From Streptomyces venezuelae (GTDB lineage: Bacteria > Actinomycetota > Actinomycetes > Streptomycetales > Streptomycetaceae): a stretch of 64,000 bases of DNA. Every line of letters begins with the position of its first letter. Positions within the stretch are counted from its first letter, which is position 1. The notes beneath the pieces are model-generated. The model saw nothing but the letters and a program-made list of their open reading frames with translations, had not been told where the DNA came from and did not search any database. Shown here one piece after another: positions 41,596 through 50,026 of this stretch. The stretch is from contig NZ_CP029194.1 of assembly GCF_008642375.1 (NCBI RefSeq), positions 4,340,001 through 4,404,000 on the forward strand. Direction: 5' to 3'. The position numbers and the translations under genes are program-made.

Positions 41596-42477
41596 TCACC
41601 CTTCGGCTTGCCGGTAAACGATGGTGGTGCTGCCCACGACGATCCGCGAGCCGTCGCGGAGCGTAGCGCGGGTGGTGTGCTGCCCGTCCACCACGATGCC
41701 GTTGGTGGATCCCAGATCCTGGATCGTCGAGGGCGTTCCGGTCCGGATCTCGCAGTGCCGGCGGGAGACGCCGGGATCGTCGATCCTCACGTCCGCGTCG
41801 GTGCTGCGGCCGAGGACCAGGGTCGGGCGGGAGATCTGATGGCGGGTGCCGTTGATCTCGATCCAGCGGCGGACCTGGGAGCCCGCTCCGGCCCCGGGAC
41901 CCGTGCCGGGCATGGCCACGGGGCCGCCCGCCGGGCGTCCCGCGGGTGCCGCAGGCCGCTGGCCGGGGGCGCCCGGAGGCGGGGAGGCGGGCATGGGCGG
42001 GGCGCCGGTCGGGGGGTACCCGTAACCGCCGCGGCCCTGCACCTGGCCCTGCTGCTGGTGAGGCTGCTGGTGTCCGGAGGCAGGCGGCTGCGACTGTGAC
42101 GTACTCGACGCTAGTGTGCGGCTGCGCACCCGGTACAGACCGGTGTCGAGGTCGTCGGCCTTCTCCAGGTGGACCTTGATCGGTCCCATGAAGGTGTACC
42201 GCTGCTGCTTCGCGTAGTCCCTGACCAGGCCGGCGAGCTCGTCGCCGAGCTGGCCCGAGTAGGGGCTGAGGCGCTCGTAGTCCGGCGCGCTCAGCTCCAC
42301 GATGAAGTCGTTGGGGACGACGGTCCGCTCGCGGTTCCAGATCGTCGCGTTGTTGTCGCACTCGCGCTGGAGCGCGCCGGCGATCTCGACGGGCTGGACC
42401 TCGGACTTGAAGACCTTGGCGAAGGTGCCGTTGACCAGACCTTCGAGGCGCTGCTCGAATCGCTTCAGGACTCCCAT
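41596..42477 (-). CDS. fhaA: FHA domain protein FhaA (DUF3662 + FHA)
   Basis: This 293-residue protein has the DUF3662 domain (MGVLKRFEQRLEGLVNGTFAKVFKSEVQPVEIAGAL, in pieces, residues 1-115), a Gln/Pro/Gly-rich linker and a C-terminal FHA domain with LGRSTDAD, SRRHCEI and LGSTNGIVVDG. In mycobacteria FhaA binds phosphorylated MviN and helps regulate peptidoglycan export. It is the first gene of the minus-strand cluster fhaA-fhaB-pstP-rodA-pbpA-pknB. Confidence 0.95.
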   Translation of the reverse strand: MGVLKRFEQRLEGLVNGTFAKVFKSEVQPVEIAGALQRECDNNATIWNRERTVVPNDFIVELSAPDYERLSPYSGQLGDELAGLVRDYAKQQRYTFMGPIKVHLEKADDLDTGLYRVRSRTLASSTSQSQPPASGHQQPHQQQGQVQGRGGYGYPPTGAPPMPASPPPGAPGQRPAAPAGRPAGGPVAMPGTGPGAGAGSQVRRWIEINGTRHQISRPTLVLGRSTDADVRIDDPGVSRRHCEIRTGTPSTIQDLGSTNGIVVDGQHTTRATLRDGSRIVVGSTTIVYRQAEG

Positions 42478-42898
42478 GGGGCACCTCCTCCGTCGTTGTC
42501 GTCCTGGTACTGCTTACTGATCGTATCCACGCGTCGGGAAATCGGCTGGTTCCCCTTCTCTGCCCTGTGGACGAGTGTCACCTCTCACAGACCTTTCCCC
42601 CGGATCGTAGAGGTGGCCTGTGGACAGTGTCCCGCACCCGGCTGAGGGAGCGACGATGGGACCGGGAGTCCCGGCCCGGTGACCGACTGCGGTCAGCCCC
42701 CTTCGTCCTCTTCCTTCCTCCCCTCCCGCTCCTTCCCCCACGCGTTCCCTTCAGGCTCGCCTTCCGGCCTCCCTCTCTCCTTGTTCTGCGGGAGTGGGGG
42801 CGAAACAAGGGATGTGAATCCACGGTCTGCGACGTGCTAATCTTCAGATGTCGCCAGGCGCTCGCACCGAAAGGTGAGAGGGCAGGGAGGCCACCAAT
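42478..42898. other. Intergenic region between fhaA and tRNA-Leu
   Basis: This 421-bp stretch holds no supported gene. It should contain the fhaA promoter on the minus strand. From about 42697 to 42782 the plus strand is a strongly pyrimidine-biased tract (runs such as CTCTTCCTTCCTCCCCTCCC). A candidate tRNA-Leu promoter follows (TAATCT at 42838-42843). Confidence 0.6.
42814..42843 (+). promoter_or_regulatory. Candidate tRNA-Leu promoter
   Basis: GTGAAT (42814-42819) and TAATCT (42838-42843) are 18 bp apart and lie 55 bp before the tRNA. The stretch CTAATCTTCAG is identical to that before tRNA-Ile. Confidence 0.5.
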
Positions 42899-42985
42899 GC
42901 GCGGGTGGCGGAATAGGCAGACGCGCTGGATTCAGGTTCCAGTGCCCGAAAGGGCGTGGGGGTTCAACTCCCCCCTCGCGCACCA
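42899..42985 (+). tRNA. tRNA-Leu (anticodon CAG)
   Basis: A class II tRNA: acceptor GCGCGGG pairs with CTCGCGC (one G-T), the anticodon arm is CTGGA-TTCAGGT-TCCAG, the long variable arm TGCCCGAAAGGGCG forms a hairpin, and the T arm contains GGTTCAACTCC. CCA is encoded at 42983-42985. Confidence 0.96.
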
Positions 42986-42988
42986 GAC

Positions 42989-43023
42989 GGAAGCCCCGTA
43001 GGTCATCGACCTACGGGGCTTCC
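42989..43023 (+). terminator. tRNA-Leu terminator
   Basis: Perfect 15-nt arms GGAAGCCCCGTAGGT and ACCTACGGGGCTTCC around a CATCG loop. Confidence 0.8.
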
Positions 43024-43130
43024 GCGTTTGTGCCGCGGATTGTGAGCCTTCCCACGTCGCGACTTTTGTCGTCGCGAGGCGAGACGAAAGACGGACGTCC
43101 GCGGGTGGGGCCGCTGCCTAGGGTGCGAGC

Positions 43131-45020
43131 GTGGACGTTATGTCGAAGTCGGGGGACCGGGGCGCGAGCGGCAGCGAGTCCGGGAGAGAGCCCGGGAGAG
43201 AGCCGGGGACAGCGGCTGGGCCCGGGACAGCGGCCGGGACCGGGAGTCGGTCGGAGATCGGGCGCGCCATCAGGGTCAGGGCCGCCGCCTGGTGGGGATG
43301 GTTCGCCGTACCGGGCCAGTGGTCGCGGCGTCGTACCGCCGGTGAGATCTCGCTCGCCGTGGTCGTCGCGCTGCTCGCCGCCGGGAGCGAGGAGCTCCTG
43401 GGCGGTGAGGGCCGACGGCTCGCCGTGGTCGCCGTCGGCGCCGCCGTGCTGTCGCTGCTGCGGCGCAGGCTCCCCGCGAGCGTCCTCGTTCTCGCCGCCG
43501 GGCTCGCCCCCTTCCTCCCCGGCTTCGGGCCGCTGCTGATCGTGGTCGGCTGGTCGGCCGGCCGGTACGTCGAGAGTGCCGGGCGGGCGCTGGCCGCGTT
43601 CATGGCCGCCTTCGTCCTGGACGTCGGAGGCACGCTCCTGGAGACCTGGGACCGCCAGCGGATGCTCACGGTGGCCTTCCTCGCGGCCCTCTACTACCTG
43701 GGCACGACCCTGGCGCCCGGCCTCGCCCACCGCTACTGGACCCAGCGGCGGACCCTGCTGCACGCCCTCCAGGAGCGCAACGCCCAACTGCTGCGCGAGC
43801 GGACGATGGTCGCCTGGCAGGCGCGGCTGCGGGAGCGGCAGCGGATCGCCCAGGACATGCACGACAGCCTCGGGCACCAGCTGGCGCTGATCGCCGTGCA
43901 CACGGGCGCCCTGGAGGTGGACCGGGAGCTGAGCGAGCGGCAGCGCGAGGTCGTCGGAGTCCTGCGGAACGCCTCGGTGACGGCGATGCAGGAGCTGCGG
44001 GAGGTCGTCGGCATATTGCGCGACGGGATCGAGGCCACGGAAGGAACGGCCTCCGCGCCCGCGCGGGCCGGCGACGAGACGGGGAAGGCGGCGCGGGGGA
44101 CCGCGGGCATCGAGGGACTCGTGGCGGCGGCCAGGGCGGCCGGGACCACGGTCGGGCTGCGCCGGCTCGGCGAGGAGCGGCCGCTGGCACCGGCCGCGGA
44201 CCACGCCGCGTACCGGATCGCGCAGGAGGCGCTGACCAACGCCTACAAGTACGCGCCGGGGGCACCGATCGCCGTCGAGCTGCGCTACGAGCCGGACACC
44301 TTCGTCGTGGAGGTCCTCAACGAGGCGCCGGCGGGCGGCCCGGCCAAGGACGTGGTGAGCGGAGGACAGGGGCTGACCGGGCTCGCCGAGCGGGCCCGGC
44401 TGGTGGGCGGCATGTGTCACGCGGGTCCGGCCGACGGAGGCGGCTTCAGGGTGGCCGGGATGCTGCCGTACGGAGCGGCACCCGTCGCCGAGGCAGCGCC
44501 TTTGGTCGATGCGGCCGACGACTTCCGGCAGCAGTCGACGAGACCGCTCGTGGGCGATGGTCGTCCGGTCGTGGTCGGACCGACCGACTGGACGTTCACA
44601 GAGCGGGAGCTGGCGATGGCGGTGCGCGGGGGCAGAGGCAGGGGCATGGGCGCGGGCGGTGGGGTCGCCCTGGGGTGCGGGATCGCGTTCGCGGCGGTCG
44701 TCCTGCTCGTGGTGGCCGCGGGCTTCGGGCTCTACTTCATGATCGGTTCGCTGGAGAAGGGGATGATCGACCCCGAGCAGTACGACGCGGTCAAGGTCGG
44801 CACGTCCGAGAAGGAGGTCAGGGACCGACTCCCTTCGGGCGACTCGATAGCCACCGCGGGCCTGGGGGGCAAGGGACCCGCGCGGCCGGAGGGCTCCGAC
44901 TGCCTGGTGCTGCTCTCCTCGGAGCCCGGGGAATCCTTCGACGAGGAGCCCGTTTTCCGGTTCTGCTTCAAGGACGGCAAGCTGATCGAGAAGAAGTCGT
45001 ACGTGGTCGAGCAGCGGTGA
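43131..45020 (+). CDS. Sensor histidine kinase with C-terminal membrane segment and outer domain
   Basis: This 629-residue kinase belongs to the HisKA_3 (NarL/DesK-partner) class. After a Gly/Glu-rich start there are four or five membrane segments (residues 70-205), a dimerisation helix with phospho-acceptor H244 in DMHDSLGHQLAL, and an HATPase domain (AAYRIAQEALTNAYKYAP, then GGQGLTGLAERARLVGG). Unusually, a further membrane segment follows near 513-540 and then about 90 residues resembling SmpA/BamE-like folds (VKVGTSEKEVRDRLP, two cysteines, FKDGKLIEKK), which would lie outside the cell. The response regulator gene follows after 43 bp. GTG at 43131 or ATG at 43140 may be the start. Confidence 0.9.
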   Translation: MDVMSKSGDRGASGSESGREPGREPGTAAGPGTAAGTGSRSEIGRAIRVRAAAWWGWFAVPGQWSRRRTAGEISLAVVVALLAAGSEELLGGEGRRLAVVAVGAAVLSLLRRRLPASVLVLAAGLAPFLPGFGPLLIVVGWSAGRYVESAGRALAAFMAAFVLDVGGTLLETWDRQRMLTVAFLAALYYLGTTLAPGLAHRYWTQRRTLLHALQERNAQLLRERTMVAWQARLRERQRIAQDMHDSLGHQLALIAVHTGALEVDRELSERQREVVGVLRNASVTAMQELREVVGILRDGIEATEGTASAPARAGDETGKAARGTAGIEGLVAAARAAGTTVGLRRLGEERPLAPAADHAAYRIAQEALTNAYKYAPGAPIAVELRYEPDTFVVEVLNEAPAGGPAKDVVSGGQGLTGLAERARLVGGMCHAGPADGGGFRVAGMLPYGAAPVAEAAPLVDAADDFRQQSTRPLVGDGRPVVVGPTDWTFTERELAMAVRGGRGRGMGAGGGVALGCGIAFAAVVLLVVAAGFGLYFMIGSLEKGMIDPEQYDAVKVGTSEKEVRDRLPSGDSIATAGLGGKGPARPEGSDCLVLLSSEPGESFDEEPVFRFCFKDGKLIEKKSYVVEQR

Positions 45021-45063
45021 CGCTGTCCTCGGTCCCACCGGAGTCAGTCGTGGGGGAGTAGCT

Positions 45064-45723
45064 GTGGCAGGGCAGCCCATCAGGGTCGTGATCGCCGATG
45101 ACGAGCCCCTGATCCGGGCCGGGATCCGGATGATCCTCATCTCGGACCCGGACATCGAGGTGGTCGGCGAGGCGGCCGACGGCCGGGCGGCCGTCGAGGC
45201 GGCCCGGGCACACGCCGCCGACGTGGTGCTGCTCGACATCCAGATGCCGGTGCTCGACGGCCTCTCCGCGCTGCCGGAGCTGCGCCGGGCCGCGCCGGCG
45301 GCCCGGGTGATCGTCCTGACGACCTTCGGGGAGCGGGAGAACGTGCTGCGGGCCCTGGAACACGGGGGCGCCGGCTTCCTGCTCAAGGACACGGCGCCGG
45401 CCGAGCTGATCCGGGCGGTGCGGGCAGCCGCGGCGGGGGACGCCTACCTGTCGCCGGCCGCGACCCGACACGTGGTGGAGCGGCTCGCCACGGGCCGGGA
45501 GGCTGCGCGGTCAGAGCAGGCGCGGGTGCGGGTGGCGGCGCTGAGCGAGAAGGAGCGCGACGTGCTGGCGGTGCTCGGCGAGGGGCTGTCCAACGCGGAC
45601 GCGGGCCGCCGGCTGCACTTGAGCGAGGCCACGGTGAAGACGTACGTGAGCCGGATCCTCGCCAAGCTGGACTGCGAGAACCGGGTGCAGGCCGCGCTGC
45701 TGGCCCGGGACGCGGGGCTGTAG
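45064..45723 (+). CDS. NarL/LuxR-family response regulator
   Basis: This 219-residue regulator has a receiver domain with the acidic pair DDE (12-14), phospho-acceptor D58 in LLDIQMP, T86 in VLTTFGE and K108 in LLKDTAP, then a LuxR-type HTH near 155-215 (LSEKERDVLAVLGEGLSNADAG, then TVKTYVSRILAKLDCENRVQA). All switch residues are intact. GTG at 45064 gives MAGQPIRVVIADDEP. It is the partner of the upstream kinase; the target genes are unknown. Confidence 0.95.
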   Translation: MAGQPIRVVIADDEPLIRAGIRMILISDPDIEVVGEAADGRAAVEAARAHAADVVLLDIQMPVLDGLSALPELRRAAPAARVIVLTTFGERENVLRALEHGGAGFLLKDTAPAELIRAVRAAAAGDAYLSPAATRHVVERLATGREAARSEQARVRVAALSEKERDVLAVLGEGLSNADAGRRLHLSEATVKTYVSRILAKLDCENRVQAALLARDAGL

Positions 45724-45801
45724 GGGGCCCCTTCCGGCGCCGGCAGTACTGCTACGGGGCTCGGTGGGTACGGCTGGACCACGCGGGCCGGATGGCTCGG
45801 G

Positions 45802-46269
45802 TCACTGCGGGGAGCCGTCCGGGAGGTCGCTCGTGCTCGCGGTGTTGTAGCGGAGCAGGTACGCGGCGAACCGGGCGAGGTCGTCGGCCGACCAGTCCCT
45901 GAGGCGTTCCTGATAGGCCGCGAGACGGCTTGTCTGCGCCGAGGCGAGGACCTCGGCGCCCGCCTCCGTGGGGTGCAGGACCTGGACGCGGTGGTCGTCG
46001 GGGGCCGGCCGGCGCTCGACGAATCCGAGCCGTTCCAAGGTGGCGATCTGGCGGCTCACCGTCGACTTGTCCAGCAGGTAGTGGGCCGCGAGGTCGGTCG
46101 CGCGGCAGCCGCGCTGCACGTCGATGTGGGCGAGGAGCGTGTACGAGACGAGCGGGAGCTCGGGGTGGACCCGGGCCGCCGCGGCGCGGGCCCTGCGCGC
46201 GAACGCCGTCAGCTCGCGCTGGATGACGTCCAAGGACGCCTCGCGCGGTACCTCTGCGCCACCGGTCAT
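45802..46269 (-). CDS. MarR-family transcriptional regulator
   Basis: This 155-residue protein has the MarR winged helix: LPLVSYTLLAHIDVQRGCRATDLAAHYLLDKSTVSRQIATLERLGFVERR (in pieces, residues 38-95), with the wing at PAPDDHRVQVLHPTEAG. ATG at 46269 is chosen; the frame remains open upstream through the intergenic palindrome, which argues against longer starts. The gene is divergent from a membrane protein gene, and a MarR-type palindrome lies 42 bp upstream, so it probably represses itself and that neighbour. Confidence 0.92.
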   Translation of the reverse strand: MTGGAEVPREASLDVIQRELTAFARRARAAAARVHPELPLVSYTLLAHIDVQRGCRATDLAAHYLLDKSTVSRQIATLERLGFVERRPAPDDHRVQVLHPTEAGAEVLASAQTSRLAAYQERLRDWSADDLARFAAYLLRYNTASTSDLPDGSPQ

Positions 46270-46311
46270 GGTGCGCTCCCCTGTCGTCCGTTGGTGTTCC
46301 CTGTGGATTCG

Positions 46312-46326
46312 GTTGTATAGTACAAC
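46312..46326. promoter_or_regulatory. Candidate MarR operator
   Basis: GTTGTA-tag-TACAAC is a perfect inverted repeat in the marR/membrane-protein intergenic region, with a further half-site GTTGTA at 46336-46341. TTGTA...TACAA is a common MarR-family operator type. Confidence 0.65.
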
Positions 46327-46363
46327 GGTTATGTAGTTGTAAAAGCCAACCATGGAGGTTCCG

Positions 46364-47446
46364 GTGTCCGCAGGACCGAGTACCGACAGCGCGTTGAGGC
46401 ATGTCCTCGGACATCTGCTCACTCCCCTGCTGATGTGCATCGGCATGGGCCTGGCCTACCTCGGCGCCTTCCACGCCCCCGCACCCCACGACCTGCGCGT
46501 CGACGTCGTCGGTTCCGGGCCGAGCGCCCAGGTCCTTGCCCAGACGCTCCAGGACAACGGCGCCGGTGCCCTCGACGTCCGTACCGTCGCCGACCGGGCC
46601 ACGGCCGTCACCTCGCTGCGCGAACAAGGCAGCTTCGGGGCCTACATCCCCGGCGAGAAGCCCGAGCTCATCGTCGCCTCGGGCTCCTCCGACACCAGCG
46701 CCATGGCCGTGGAGAAGGTGTTCACCAAGGTCGCCGCCGCACAGGACGCCCCGCTCAAGGTCACCGACGTCGCCCCCGTCGCCTCCGGCGACCCCACCGG
46801 CCAGGGCATCTTCTTCCTGCTCGTCGCCCTCAGCATCGGCGCCTACGCCTCGGTCGCCGTCATCGGCGGAGCCGGCGCCGCCCTGCCCATGAAGACCAGG
46901 GCCCTCCTCGCCGCCGCGATGTCGCTGGTCGTCAGCCTGATCGGCGCCCTGTTCGCCGGGCCGGTCTTCCACCTCGTCGACCAGGGGCTCGGCGGAGTCT
47001 GGGCGATGTCCTGGCTCTACGCGGCGGGCATCCTGCTCGTCGGCGTCGGCCTCCACACCTTCCTGCGCCGCTGGACCACGCTCGGTGTGATGGTGCTCTT
47101 CGTCATGCTCAACTTCACGAGCTCCGGCGGCATCTACCGGCCCGAGCTCCAGCCCGGCTTCTTCGGCGCTCTGCACGCCTTCTGGAACGGCGCGGGCTTC
47201 GTCGAAGGCGTCCGCAGCCATGTCTACTTCGGTGGCCACGCGCTCGGCGGACACGTCCTCGTCCTCGCCCTGTGGTTCCTCGCCGGAGCCGCCCTCGTGG
47301 TGGCCGCCGGAATCGTGGAGGCCAGGAGGAACCAGGTCTCGAAGGCCGGAGAGAAGACGATGGCGACGGCCGGGGAGAAGCCCGGGATCGCGGAGGGGAT
47401 CGGAGAGGAGACGGAGGAGGAGATGGAGGAGGCTGTCGCCGTCTGA
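46364..47446 (+). CDS. Membrane protein, YhgE/ABC-2-like
   Basis: This 360-residue membrane protein has an N-terminal membrane segment (LLTPLLMCIGMGLAYLGAF), an outer domain of about 110 residues and then five or six further segments (residues 145-325), with a charged tail. The one-segment, outer domain, multi-segment plan resembles YhgE/DUF3533-type ABC-2 permease-like proteins; this assignment is by topology only. GTG at 46364 has GGAGG correctly spaced, whereas the ATG at 46352 does not. It is divergent from the MarR gene and probably controlled by it, perhaps as an exporter or envelope factor. Confidence 0.7.
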   Translation: MSAGPSTDSALRHVLGHLLTPLLMCIGMGLAYLGAFHAPAPHDLRVDVVGSGPSAQVLAQTLQDNGAGALDVRTVADRATAVTSLREQGSFGAYIPGEKPELIVASGSSDTSAMAVEKVFTKVAAAQDAPLKVTDVAPVASGDPTGQGIFFLLVALSIGAYASVAVIGGAGAALPMKTRALLAAAMSLVVSLIGALFAGPVFHLVDQGLGGVWAMSWLYAAGILLVGVGLHTFLRRWTTLGVMVLFVMLNFTSSGGIYRPELQPGFFGALHAFWNGAGFVEGVRSHVYFGGHALGGHVLVLALWFLAGAALVVAAGIVEARRNQVSKAGEKTMATAGEKPGIAEGIGEETEEEMEEAVAV

Positions 47447-47448
47447 GG

Positions 47449-47471
47449 TTGTCCACAGGGCGTTGTCCACA
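47449..47471 (+). promoter_or_regulatory. Pair of perfect DnaA boxes
   Basis: TTGTCCACA occurs at 47449-47457 and again at 47463-47471, in the same orientation, in the 103-bp spacer between the YhgE-like and DUF2252 genes. The first copy starts three bases after the upstream stop codon. Confidence 0.65.
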
Positions 47472-47549
47472 GGGGGAGACGGCTGATCAGGTGCGGCGGT
47501 ACCGTCAGGGCCGGATGATGTTGGACATCGCATCGGGGGAGGACGTCCC

Positions 47550-49016
47550 ATGGACGAGATCGGGGCCGTGGTGCCGGGACAGCGCGGTACGGCGGACGGT
47601 ACGGCGGACGGCACACGCGTCCCGCACGTGCCGGGCTTCGCGCGCCGCGCCGCCGACGGTGGCGCGGGGGTCTCCCCCAGGGACGTCGGCAAGGAACTGC
47701 GCCGCCGGGTGCCCCGTACCGCGCACGACCGGCCGGCCCTCGCGGCCGACCGCCCGGACGCCGTCCGCGCCGTCGAGGAATCCAGCCGGGGACGGGTCCC
47801 CGAGCTCGCGCCGATACGGGTCGGCCGTATGGCGGCCAGCCCCTTCGCCTTCCTGCGCGGATCCGCCGGACTGATGGCCCACGACCTCGTCACAACCCCC
47901 GTCACCGGGATATCCGCCCAACTGTGCGGCGACGCGCACGCCGCCAACTTCGGCCTCTACGGCGACGCCCGCGGCCGGCTCGTCATGGATCTCAACGACT
48001 TCGACGAGACGATCGCCGGCCCCTGGGAATGGGACCTCAAGCGGCTCGTCACCTCCCTCGTCCTCGCCGGACGGGAAGTGGGCGCGAGCGAGGAGGTGTG
48101 CCGAGCGGCCGCTTTCGACACCGTCGGCGCCTACCGGCGCACCATGCGCCTCCTGGCCCGGCTCCCCGCCCTCGACGCCTGGAACGCGATTGCCGACGAG
48201 GAACTCGTCTCGCACACCGACGCCCGCGACCTCATAGGCACCCTGGAGCGGGTCTCGGCGAAGGCCCGCAACAACACCAGCGCCCGGTTCGCCGCCCGGT
48301 CGACCGAGGCCGTGACCGATGCCGAAGGCGGCGGCCGCAGGTTCGTCGACGCTCCCCCGGTACTGCGCAGGGTCCCCGACGGCGAGGCGGCGGCCGTCAC
48401 CGCCTCCCTCGGCGCGTACCTGGAGACCGTGTCCCAGGACCGGCTGCCGCTCCTCGCGCGGTACGCCGTCCACGACGTGGCTTTCCGGGTCGTCGGCACC
48501 GGCAGCGTCGGCACCCGCTCCTACGTCGTGCTGCTGCTCGACCACCGGGGCGAGCCGCTGGTGCTCCAGGTGAAGGAGGCCAGGCCCTCGGTCCTGCTGC
48601 CGCACCTGCCGGCCGTGGGCTTCACCGTGCCGGACCCCGGCCACGAGGGGCGGCGGGTGGTCCTCGGGCAGAAGCGGATGCAGGTGGTGAGCGACCATCT
48701 GCTCGGTTGGACGACGGTCGAGGGGCGGCCCTTCCAGGTGCGCCAGTTCCGCAACCGCAAGGGCAGCGTGGACCCCGCCGCACTCACCGTGGACCAGGTC
48801 GACGACTACGGCCGGATGACCGGGGCGCTGCTGGCCCGGGCGCACGCCCACAGCGCCGACCCGCGTCTCATAGCCGGCTACTGCGGCAAGAACGAGGAGC
48901 TGGACGAGGCCGTCGCGTCCTTCGCCGTCACGTACGCGGACCGCACCACCGCGGACCACGCCGACCTGCTCGCCGCCGTCCGGGCGGGGCGCATAGCGGC
49001 AGAACTGGGCGTCTGA
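47550..49016 (+). CDS. DUF2252 family protein
   Basis: This 488-residue protein matches DUF2252, a family with distant similarity to aminoglycoside phosphotransferase/kinase folds. Diagnostic blocks are FLRGSAGLMAHDL, GDAHAANFGLYGDARG and DLNDFDETIAGPWEWDLKRLVTSL (in pieces), then VLQVKEARPS, GQKRMQVVSDHLLGW and a C-terminal GALLARAHAHS. The GDAHxxNF and DxNDFD motifs look like catalytic-loop and metal-binding positions, but no reaction is established. ATG at 47550. The next gene follows after 104 bp. Confidence 0.88.
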   Translation: MDEIGAVVPGQRGTADGTADGTRVPHVPGFARRAADGGAGVSPRDVGKELRRRVPRTAHDRPALAADRPDAVRAVEESSRGRVPELAPIRVGRMAASPFAFLRGSAGLMAHDLVTTPVTGISAQLCGDAHAANFGLYGDARGRLVMDLNDFDETIAGPWEWDLKRLVTSLVLAGREVGASEEVCRAAAFDTVGAYRRTMRLLARLPALDAWNAIADEELVSHTDARDLIGTLERVSAKARNNTSARFAARSTEAVTDAEGGGRRFVDAPPVLRRVPDGEAAAVTASLGAYLETVSQDRLPLLARYAVHDVAFRVVGTGSVGTRSYVVLLLDHRGEPLVLQVKEARPSVLLPHLPAVGFTVPDPGHEGRRVVLGQKRMQVVSDHLLGWTTVEGRPFQVRQFRNRKGSVDPAALTVDQVDDYGRMTGALLARAHAHSADPRLIAGYCGKNEELDEAVASFAVTYADRTTADHADLLAAVRAGRIAAELGV

Positions 49017-49120
49017 CCGACGCCCGCACCTGGGGAGGGAGGGGAGGGGGAGGGAGGGGGGAGGCCCCCCGAAGGACCGTAGGCTGGGTGGGACGAGCCG
49101 GAACGAGGACGTGGGCGGGC

Positions 49121-49969
49121 GTGAACGTGAGCGTGGACCAGGGTGCGAACGACGAGCCCGCGGACGAACGACCCGAGGCAGGGCAGCCCGCGGACGAGCG
49201 GCCCGAGGCTCGGTTGGAGCGGGCCGTGCGGGTCGCCGAGCAGGCGCTGATCGAGTTCGAGATCGCCGTCGAGACCTTCCGGGTCGAGGTGGAGAACTTC
49301 TCGCGGCTGCACCACCAGAAGCTCGGCCCCATGTACGCGCGGCTCGACGAGCTCGACGCGCGGATCGCCGAGGCGCGGGCGGCACGCACCGGGGACCCGG
49401 AGGATCTGCGGAAGGCCCAGGAGGCGCGGGCCGCGGTCATGCCCATGCCCGGGGTGGAGGAGCTCTTCCACGACTGGATCGACTCCGACGGCCTCTCCCC
49501 CGAGGCGGCGGCGATGCTCAACGAACGGCCGGTGCAGGCTCCGAAGCGGGTACGGCCCAGCGAGGAGGCCCGCCGGCTCTACCGTGAGCTGGCCCGCAAG
49601 GCCCACCCCGACCTGGCCCGGGAGGACGCCGAGCGGCAGCGGCGCGAGGAGTTCATCACGCGGGTGAACGCCGCCTACGCCCGGGGCGACGAGGCGCAGC
49701 TGCGCGAGCTCTCCGAGGAATGGGAGGCCGGTCCCGTGCCGGCCGAGGAGCGGCCCAGCGAGAGCGAGGAGCTGTACGCCCGCCTGGAGTGGCTGGCGCA
49801 GCGCAAGGACATGCTGTCCGCGATGGCGCGGGAGCTGGAGGACTCCGCGATCGGCGCGATGCTGCGGATGGCTCCGGAGGATCCGGACCGGCTCCTGGAG
49901 GAGGTCGCGGAGCAGCTGCTCGCGCAGGTCTCCGAGCGTGAGACCGAGCTTGCCGGGCTGGTGGAGTAG
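49121..49969 (+). CDS. J-domain (DnaJ-like) protein
   Basis: This 282-residue protein has an acidic N-terminus, a coiled-coil-like region (residues 30-95: RVAEQALIEFEIAVETFRVEVENF), then a J domain near 145-190 with the intact HPD tripeptide (ELARKAHPDLAREDAE, then FITRVNAAYARGDEAQLRELS), and a helical C-terminus. The HPD motif implies it can stimulate an Hsp70 (DnaK). It lacks the Gly/Phe and zinc domains of DnaJ proper. GTG at 49121 is chosen; the longer frame runs back through the DUF2252 gene. The client is unknown. Confidence 0.88.
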   Translation: MNVSVDQGANDEPADERPEAGQPADERPEARLERAVRVAEQALIEFEIAVETFRVEVENFSRLHHQKLGPMYARLDELDARIAEARAARTGDPEDLRKAQEARAAVMPMPGVEELFHDWIDSDGLSPEAAAMLNERPVQAPKRVRPSEEARRLYRELARKAHPDLAREDAERQRREEFITRVNAAYARGDEAQLRELSEEWEAGPVPAEERPSESEELYARLEWLAQRKDMLSAMARELEDSAIGAMLRMAPEDPDRLLEEVAEQLLAQVSERETELAGLVE

Positions 49970-50026
49970 GTTTTTTCTGTGCGCTCGAACTTCGTCGGGC
50001 GGTTCTGACGAGAGAAGGCCAGTCCC

